Shown: positions 59,635-64,000 of the stretch, piece after piece | How the letters are laid out: each line of letters starts with the position of its first letter | How positions within the stretch are numbered: position 1 is the stretch's first letter | NCBI RefSeq assembly: GCF_029543245.1 | Contig: NZ_JARQWV010000012.1 | Coordinates: forward strand, 62,001 to 126,000 | Length of the DNA: 64,000 nucleotides | From: Caulobacter endophyticus | GTDB taxonomy: Bacteria > Pseudomonadota > Alphaproteobacteria > Caulobacterales > Caulobacteraceae | Direction: 5' to 3' | Program-made: the position numbers and the translations under genes | The notes under the pieces: model-generated | Databases searched by the model: none | What the model was told of the DNA's origin: nothing | The model's input: the letters and a program-made list of their open reading frames with translations, nothing else

Positions 59635-59901
59635 ATGAACCGCCTCTTCTCCGGTCCGTTCTCGACCCACAGCCAGCGCGTGGCCGCCTGGGAGCGCGCC
59701 GAGCGCATCCCCGGCTGCGACAAGGCCGTGTGGCGCCTCGACGCCGACGGACGGGTGATCCGCTGGGACGACTACGGCGACCGCTTCTCGCAATATGGCT
59801 GGCTACTCCACGCCGACCCCAAGGCCCACTGGCTGGCCAAGGCCCTGGGCGTCGCCGCCCCGGCGCCGCTGCACTGGCGAAGCGGGCGCATCGCCGCCTA
59901 A
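59635..59901 (+). CDS. Small protein resembling a degenerate HNH-module
   Basis: This 88-residue protein starts at 59635 behind GGGAG. The stretch IPGCDKAVWRLDADGRVIRW then DDYGDRFSQYGWLL follows the pattern (IPGYD.. VWRKD.CG..I.W..YGNR.S.YGWEIDH) found at the start of a group of small HNH nucleases. The catalytic HNH residues are absent (LLHADPKAHW instead of EIDH), so nuclease activity is unlikely. A structural or binding role is possible. The match is from memory and only over about 40 residues. Confidence 0.5.
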   Translation: MNRLFSGPFSTHSQRVAAWERAERIPGCDKAVWRLDADGRVIRWDDYGDRFSQYGWLLHADPKAHWLAKALGVAAPAPLHWRSGRIAA

Positions 59902-59923
59902 GCGCGAATTTTGTCCAGGGTCC

Positions 59924-59971
59924 TTGACACGGTCCTGCGCTTCAATGTCAATGTTCCTTGTCATTTTGACG
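59924..59971 (+). promoter_or_regulatory. Promoter/operator of the XRE membrane cassette
   Basis: TTGACA (59924-59929) resembles a -35 box and also forms an inverted repeat with TGTCAA (59946-59951) at 16 bp. Another TTGTCAT follows at 59958-59964, and TTTTGAC after it. These repeated TGTCA/TGACA halves could be the XRE regulator's operator. Confidence 0.4.
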
Positions 59972-59983
59972 GGGGAACTTGGC

Positions 59984-60436
59984 ATGTCCGGGCAGAGACT
60001 GGCGCGACGACGGCTTGTGGCCGCGGTGGCCTATTCGTTTGGCGCGGCCTTGGTGCTCGGCGTCGCGGCCTCCCTGATCGGCGAGCTGGGCAAGCGAAAG
60101 CCCGAGTTTGCCGTCTTTTCGCTGGTCGTCATCGCGTTGTCGGTCATCGGGGTCATGGCTCTGGTGCTGTGGCTTTGCGCGCGCTGGTGGAGCGCCGCCG
60201 ACGAGGCCGCGCGTGAAGCCCACAAGTGGTCCTGGTACTGGGGCGGCTCTACGGGCCTGGCCCTGGCCGCCGTGCCCTACATCCTGCTCCACGCCATGCC
60301 CGCAGCCGCCGAGGCCGCGTTGCCGGCCGGCATGACCACCACGCAGGCGGTGCTGTTCGGCATGGCCCTGCTCGGCGGCTTTCAACTGGTCGGTTACGGC
60401 CTGTTCTGGGCCGCCTGGTGGCTGAAGCGGCGCTGA
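59984..60436 (+). CDS. Hypothetical membrane protein of XRE cassette, first gene
   Basis: This 150-residue inner-membrane protein has four predicted helices. The ATG at 59984 follows GGGGGAA, and a longer frame upstream is rejected. RRRLVAAVAYSFGAALVLGV and GGFQLVGYGLFWAAWWLKRR are the first and last helices. It precedes the XRE regulator by seven bases and is followed by a second membrane protein. The function is unknown. Confidence 0.7.
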   Translation: MSGQRLARRRLVAAVAYSFGAALVLGVAASLIGELGKRKPEFAVFSLVVIALSVIGVMALVLWLCARWWSAADEAAREAHKWSWYWGGSTGLALAAVPYILLHAMPAAAEAALPAGMTTTQAVLFGMALLGGFQLVGYGLFWAAWWLKRR

Positions 60437-60443
60437 GGGGCGG

Positions 60444-60638
60444 ATGAAGAACCGCCTCAAGGTGCTGCGCGCCGAACGCGACTGGAGCCAGGCCGACCTG
60501 GCCCAGCGGCTCGACGTTTCCCGCCAGACCATCAACGCGCTGGAGACGGGCAAGTACGACCCCAGCCTGCCCCTGGCCTTCAAGATCGCCCGCCTGTTCG
60601 GCCAGCCCATCGAAGCCATCTTCCAGGACGAGGACTGA
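60444..60638 (+). CDS. XRE family helix-turn-helix regulator (64 residues)
   Basis: This minimal XRE repressor has KNRLKVLRAERDWSQADLAQ then RLDVSRQTINALETGKYDPS, with a short tail ending in PIEAIFQDED. This is the YozG/YgzD-type lone HTH used next to membrane-protein genes. It lies between two membrane-protein genes at seven bases and one base distance, so the three form an operon. It probably represses its own operon through the repeats at 59924-59964. Confidence 0.9.
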   Translation: MKNRLKVLRAERDWSQADLAQRLDVSRQTINALETGKYDPSLPLAFKIARLFGQPIEAIFQDED

Positions 60639-60639
60639 C

Positions 60640-61314
60640 ATGACCGCAGCGTCCAACGCCCAGAAGCTTTCGCCCCGGGCGCGCCGGGCCCTGATCCTGA
60701 TGGCCGTCGGCGCGCCGGTGGGCTTCGCCGCCGGTCGGGTCTTGGTCTGGCTCAAGCGCCAGGGCTACTGGCGCGACTTGGAGTTCTCCTCCAGCGACGT
60801 CGTCTCGCTGGGTCTGGCGACCTTCCTCGTCGCCGTGGGCCTGGTGACCATGGCCGTCAGCCTCAGCCGCAAGGCGCTGGGGCGGCGGATCAACGGCGAG
60901 GAAGAGACCCGCGCGGCTACGCCCGCCCAGGCCAGCTTCTATGCCGGGCAGGGCGGGGTGCTGGTCCTTGCGGCCGTCATGCTAGCCGCTCCGCCGCTGG
61001 CGGGCGCGCTGTTTGTGCCGCTGTCGCCCTTGCTGGCCTCGGCGGTGATGACCGGCTTGATCACCGTGTTCCTGGTCCAGACCGCAGGCAACATCACCCT
61101 GTGGGTGCGCAGCGACGAGCTGATGCGCCGGACCATGGCCGAGACCGCGGCTGTCTCCTATGGCCTGCTGCAGGGGCTGCTGTTCCTGTGGGCGGCCGCC
61201 GAGAAGCTCTCTCTGCTGCCGCCGCTGACCCTTTGGGACGCCGTCAACGTCAACATGATCGGCTACCTGCTGATCTCGATGATCGTGGCCTGGCGGCGCG
61301 GCTTCGTCGACTAG
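60640..61314 (+). CDS. Hypothetical membrane protein of XRE cassette, third gene
   Basis: This 224-residue membrane protein has an N-terminal amphipathic stretch and about five helices. It begins one base after the XRE stop and shares its operon. There is no recognised domain. A hydrophobic ALFVPLSPLLASAVMTGLITVFLVQ segment and polar loops suggest a small transporter or sensor. The function is unknown. Confidence 0.7.
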   Translation: MTAASNAQKLSPRARRALILMAVGAPVGFAAGRVLVWLKRQGYWRDLEFSSSDVVSLGLATFLVAVGLVTMAVSLSRKALGRRINGEEETRAATPAQASFYAGQGGVLVLAAVMLAAPPLAGALFVPLSPLLASAVMTGLITVFLVQTAGNITLWVRSDELMRRTMAETAAVSYGLLQGLLFLWAAAEKLSLLPPLTLWDAVNVNMIGYLLISMIVAWRRGFVD

Positions 61315-61363
61315 CCGCCCAAGCAAACCCTTTTCCCGACCGTTTTCACCCGAGAGGATCCGC

Positions 61364-62254
61364 ATGCTTCGTTCGTCCGTCAAAGTCGCCCGCCGCGTCG
61401 TCGCCGGCCTCGTTTCCGTCGTCGCCTTGAGCGCGGCCACCCAGGCCCTCGCCGATCCGGCGCTGTGGAAGATCCAGGATCACGACTCCACCATCTATCT
61501 GTTCGGCACCGTCCACGTGCTGCGCCCCGAGACCCAGTGGCGCTCGGTCAAGCTGGACGCCGCCCTGAAGTCGACCGACGAACTGGTGCTGGAAGTCGTC
61601 GGCGCCGACGACATGGCCGTGATGCAGCCGCTGATCATGAAGTACGGCATCGACCAGTCCACGCCGCTCTCGAAGAAGCTGGCGCCTGCCGATTGGGAGA
61701 AGGCCAAGACCTACGGTCAGGAGATGGGCATGCCGGCGGCGGCCCTCGACGCCTTCCGGCCGTGGATGGCCGCCATCACCCTGGCCATGGCGCCGATGGT
61801 CAAGGCCGGCTTCGATCCCAAGAAGGGCGTCGAGCAGGTGCTGACCGCCGAGCTGAAGGCCGACGGCAAGGGCCTGGGCCAGCTGGAGACGGCCGAGCAG
61901 CAGATCCGCTTCTTCGCCGACATGCCGCAGGCCGACGAGGTGTCGCTGCTGAAGGCGACGCTGGACGAGGTCGAGGAAGGCCCCGTCAAGCTCGACAAGC
62001 TGGTCAAGGCCTGGGCCGACGGCGACGTGAAGGGCCTGGAAAGCGAGTTCGTCACCGAGATGCGCACCAAGTACCAGCCGCTCTACAAGACCCTGATCGT
62101 CGCCCGCAACACCGCCTGGGCCGACGAACTGAAGACCAAGCTGGACGGCAAGGGCGTCAGCTTCGTCGCCGTCGGCGCGGGCCACCTCGTCGGTCCCGAC
62201 AGCGTCCAGACCCTGCTGGCCAAGCGCGGGGTCAAGGTCGAGCGCGTCCAGTAG
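61364..62254 (+). CDS. TraB/GumN family protein, paralogue 2
   Basis: This 296-residue exported protein has a signal peptide ending ATQALA and is a paralogue of the protein at 57677. The family motif STIYLFGTVHVLRPETQW and the closing GVSFVAVGAGHLVGPDSVQTLLAKRG both correspond. The two copies bracket a kinase, a small protein and the XRE cassette within 4 kb. It has a clean ribosome site (CGAGAGGA) before the ATG at 61364. Confidence 0.88.
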   Translation: MLRSSVKVARRVVAGLVSVVALSAATQALADPALWKIQDHDSTIYLFGTVHVLRPETQWRSVKLDAALKSTDELVLEVVGADDMAVMQPLIMKYGIDQSTPLSKKLAPADWEKAKTYGQEMGMPAAALDAFRPWMAAITLAMAPMVKAGFDPKKGVEQVLTAELKADGKGLGQLETAEQQIRFFADMPQADEVSLLKATLDEVEEGPVKLDKLVKAWADGDVKGLESEFVTEMRTKYQPLYKTLIVARNTAWADELKTKLDGKGVSFVAVGAGHLVGPDSVQTLLAKRGVKVERVQ

Positions 62255-62261
62255 GAGGCGT

Positions 62262-62855
62262 TCAGGCCTCCGCGGCCCGCAGGTAGATCGATCGCTTCGG
62301 CGCGCTCATCACGCGCCGGAGCATCGGCTCGAACGCCTCCAGCGGCAGCGTCTCATAGGCCGGATCGAAGGCCGGCTGGTCGTACCGGTGGCAGAACTTG
62401 GCCGTGCGCTCGAAATGCGGATGGCCCCTGAAGGCCTCGCGCATGTCGCGGTCCAGGCCCAGGTGATGGAAGAAATAGTAGCCCTGGAAGATCGCGTGGT
62501 TGGCCACCATCCAGTGGTTGGCCTCCGACACGAAGGGCTGGACGATGGCGGCGGCGATGTCGGCGTGATTGCGCGGGCCCAGGATGTCGCCGATGTCGTG
62601 GAGCAGGGCGCAGACGACGTATTCCTCGTCCTCGCCGGCCAAGTGGGCCCGGGTGGCGGTCTGCAGGCTGTGCTCCAGCCGGTCGACGGCAAAGCCCCCA
62701 CAGTCGCCCTCCAGCAGCTTCAGATGCTTGATCAGCCGGTCGGGCAGCTCGCGCCCGTACTCGCCGGCCGCCTGGGCGATGATGCCCCAGTCCTCGGCCG
62801 TGCCCTCGGTCATGGCGTGGAAGCGCGCGCGGGGATGATCCTCGCCGTCGGCCAT
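62262..62855 (-). CDS. HD domain protein, possible diiron oxygenase relative
   Basis: This 197-residue protein has an HD-domain arrangement: H62 (RLEHSLQTA), H86-D87 (LLHDIGD), H97, H114/H120, and a late Asp in RYDQPAF. Having extra histidines between the HD pair and the last Asp is the pattern of binuclear HD proteins, including the PhnZ/TmpB oxygenases; LEHSLQTATRA is close to their LEHALQ. It could be a phosphohydrolase or an oxygenase. The start at 62855 is fixed by GGAGGAGA. Confidence 0.75.
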   Translation of the reverse strand: MADGEDHPRARFHAMTEGTAEDWGIIAQAAGEYGRELPDRLIKHLKLLEGDCGGFAVDRLEHSLQTATRAHLAGEDEEYVVCALLHDIGDILGPRNHADIAAAIVQPFVSEANHWMVANHAIFQGYYFFHHLGLDRDMREAFRGHPHFERTAKFCHRYDQPAFDPAYETLPLEAFEPMLRRVMSAPKRSIYLRAAEA

Positions 62856-62940
62856 CGCGTTCTCCTCCCGAACGTCTGTTTGACGCGCAGCCTGCGCCGT
62901 GCGCGGGCAGGCGTCAACGTTTGGGGATGGGGGAGGAGAT

Positions 62941-63015
62941 TGGAGCGGGCGGGGGGAATCGAACCCCCGACATTCAGCTTGGGAAGCTGACGTTCTACCT
63001 CTGAACTACGCCCGC
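62941..63015 (-). tRNA. tRNA-Gly (anticodon CCC)
   Basis: On the minus strand the cloverleaf is complete: acceptor GCGGGCG/CGCCCGC, D arm GTTC...GAAC, anticodon stem TCAGC/GCTGA with loop TTCCCAA (anticodon CCC), T arm GGGGG-TTCGATT-CCCCC, discriminator T, and an encoded CCA. It has no intron. Confidence 0.97.
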
Positions 63016-63104
63016 ACGGGTCGCGAGCGACCGTGGAGGTCGTGCTTAGCCGGTCTTGCCGCGTCGCTCAAGCGTTGAAGGACGGGCTTGCACAGCCAAC
63101 GAAA

Positions 63105-63130
63105 AAGGCCCGCCGTCGCTGGCGGGCCTT
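63105..63130 (-). terminator. Rho-independent terminator of the PepSY gene
   Basis: A 10-bp perfect stem AAGGCCCGCC / GGCGGGCCTT has a 6-nt loop and lies 21 bp past the PepSY stop. On the minus strand TTTTTC follows. Confidence 0.85.
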
Positions 63131-63150
63131 CGTTGTTCAAAGGTGGCGGA

Positions 63151-64000
63151 TCATGCCGAAGCCGGGGTCTTGGTCAGTTTGACCGAAGCGGCCAGCACCA
63201 CGGCGCCCAGCACCAGCGAGGCGTCCATGATCCAGGCCACCGGATCAACGGAGCGGCCGGTGTTGAGGCCGATATGCACCAGCGCCACGAGCACGAGGCT
63301 GAGGGCGGAGGCCAGGCGCAGGCGGATCGAGATCACCGGCGGCGTCCAGAGGAACGCCGACGCGCTGGCCAGCAGGGTGACGCCGCCCCATACGGCCACG
63401 GGCGGAACGCCTTGGGCCAGCATGGCGACCATGGCCGCGACGCCGTAGGCCAGAGGCTGGCTCCAGCAGAAGGCGACCCACACCCGCTCCCAGCGCGGGG
63501 CCGGGCGGCCCTTGTCGCGTCGGCGGGCCAGCCAGATGGCCACGCCGCTGGCGCTCACGGCCGTCAGGCCAAGACCCAGCAGGAAATAGGCGACCTTCAC
63601 CGGCCAGCCGCCGAACCAGCCGAAGTGCAGCGGGGTCAGGCTGGCATAGATGGCCATGCCGACATTGCCGCTCTCGAAGCCGGCCTCGCCCAGCACCTTG
63701 GCGTTGCCGTCGACGATGAACATCTCGCCGCGCGACAGCTTGCCGGGCGTGACGCGGTTGATGCTCATATGCTGGCCGGTCTCGCCGGGATGCTCGACGA
63801 AGATGTAGTTGAAGCCCGCTTCGGGATGCCTGGCCTGAAGGACCGAAAGGCCCTTGGCCACGTCGACCACCGGCGCCGGGCGCGGGTCGTCGGCCACGGC
63901 CGGGCCGCTGAACAGGGCGAAGACCTTCTCGCGATTGCCGTCGAACACCACCATGGCCAGCACGCCGACGATCAGGACGCTAAGGCCCAGGAACGCGCCG
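63151..64000 (-). CDS. PepSY domain membrane protein (5' end outside window)
   Basis: The frame is open to the right edge of the window, so only the C-terminal 282 or so residues are seen. A helix (FLGLSVLIVGVLAMVVFDGN), a periplasmic PepSY segment (AKGLSVLQARHPEAGF, VNRVTPGKLSRGE type) and three to four more helices with RRRDKGRPAPRWERVW match PepSY_TM proteins, often next to TonB receptors. It is a second such protein in the window; the other is at 12984. Confidence 0.85.
   Translation of the reverse strand, partial: GAFLGLSVLIVGVLAMVVFDGNREKVFALFSGPAVADDPRPAPVVDVAKGLSVLQARHPEAGFNYIFVEHPGETGQHMSINRVTPGKLSRGEMFIVDGNAKVLGEAGFESGNVGMAIYASLTPLHFGWFGGWPVKVAYFLLGLGLTAVSASGVAIWLARRRDKGRPAPRWERVWVAFCWSQPLAYGVAAMVAMLAQGVPPVAVWGGVTLLASASAFLWTPPVISIRLRLASALSLVLVALVHIGLNTGRSVDPVAWIMDASLVLGAVVLAASVKLTKTPASA

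Overview
The window reads as a chromosomal segment of a Caulobacter-type alphaproteobacterium that is close to, but not identical with, C. crescentus. The base composition is very GC-rich. divK and pleD lie side by side with the expected lengths and catalytic residues. The mreB-mreC-mreD-pbp2-rodA cluster is intact, OpgH stands without an OpgG partner, a Coq4 homologue is present, and the intergenic spaces carry short palindromic repeats. No phage, insertion sequence, CRISPR array or rRNA operon is visible. One tRNA gene is present (tRNA-Gly, anticodon CCC). Both window edges cut genes: a MATE transporter on the left and a PepSY membrane protein on the right.

Layout. 1-9.6 kb: MATE transporter, a DUF429-like protein, opgH, a small lipoprotein, two oxidoreductases, and an MFS transporter with its divergent LysR regulator. 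9.7-16.4 kb: sugar O-acetyltransferase, VOC protein, a TonB receptor coupled to a PepSY membrane protein (probable siderophore or metal uptake), a large secreted protein of unknown function, and a MOSC protein. 16.4-25.9 kb: UvrD/PcrA helicase, two small proline-rich membrane proteins, an RHH regulator divergent from coq4, a VWA protein, a LysR regulator, and a tightly packed GST/PmoA-like/DUF4169/membrane-protein operon. 26-34.9 kb: DUF2171 protein, aspartate aminotransferase, secreted beta-sandwich protein, FMN reductase, ParA ATPase, TVP38 protein, leuA preceded by a leucine-rich leader peptide, methyltransferases and an EamA transporter. 35-41.2 kb: the Rod-system cell-shape operon behind a structured leader. 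41.2-51 kb: a two-gene winged-helix/membrane-protein operon with a double operator, an argO/argP-like pair, a Pol IV with a zinc ribbon, divK-pleD, a glutaminyl cyclase, rpmG, and a Nudix hydrolase. 51-64 kb: M20 amidohydrolase, hslO, two related small beta-rich proteins of unknown function, apaG, metZ, a double-length dCTP deaminase, two TraB/GumN paralogues flanking a kinase and an XRE membrane cassette, an HD protein, tRNA-Gly, and a PepSY protein.

How the genes work together. The best understood blocks are cell-cycle signalling (DivK and the diguanylate cyclase PleD, with a CtrA-like box upstream of divK) and lateral wall synthesis (MreBCD, PBP2, RodA), with OpgH also acting on the envelope. 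Amino-acid genes (leuA, aspC, metZ, argO/argP) are scattered singly, and leuA shows a clear peptide-attenuation leader. Most of the rest is metabolic and stress housekeeping.

No large defence or biosynthetic island is present. The most novel-looking signals are regulatory or small: a repeated composite element whose central hairpin carries a compensatory base change, a terminator-like structured leader before mreB, paired operators before a winged-helix/membrane-protein operon, and a pair of related NQS-motif proteins of unknown function. All names come from reading sequence motifs. No database search was run.
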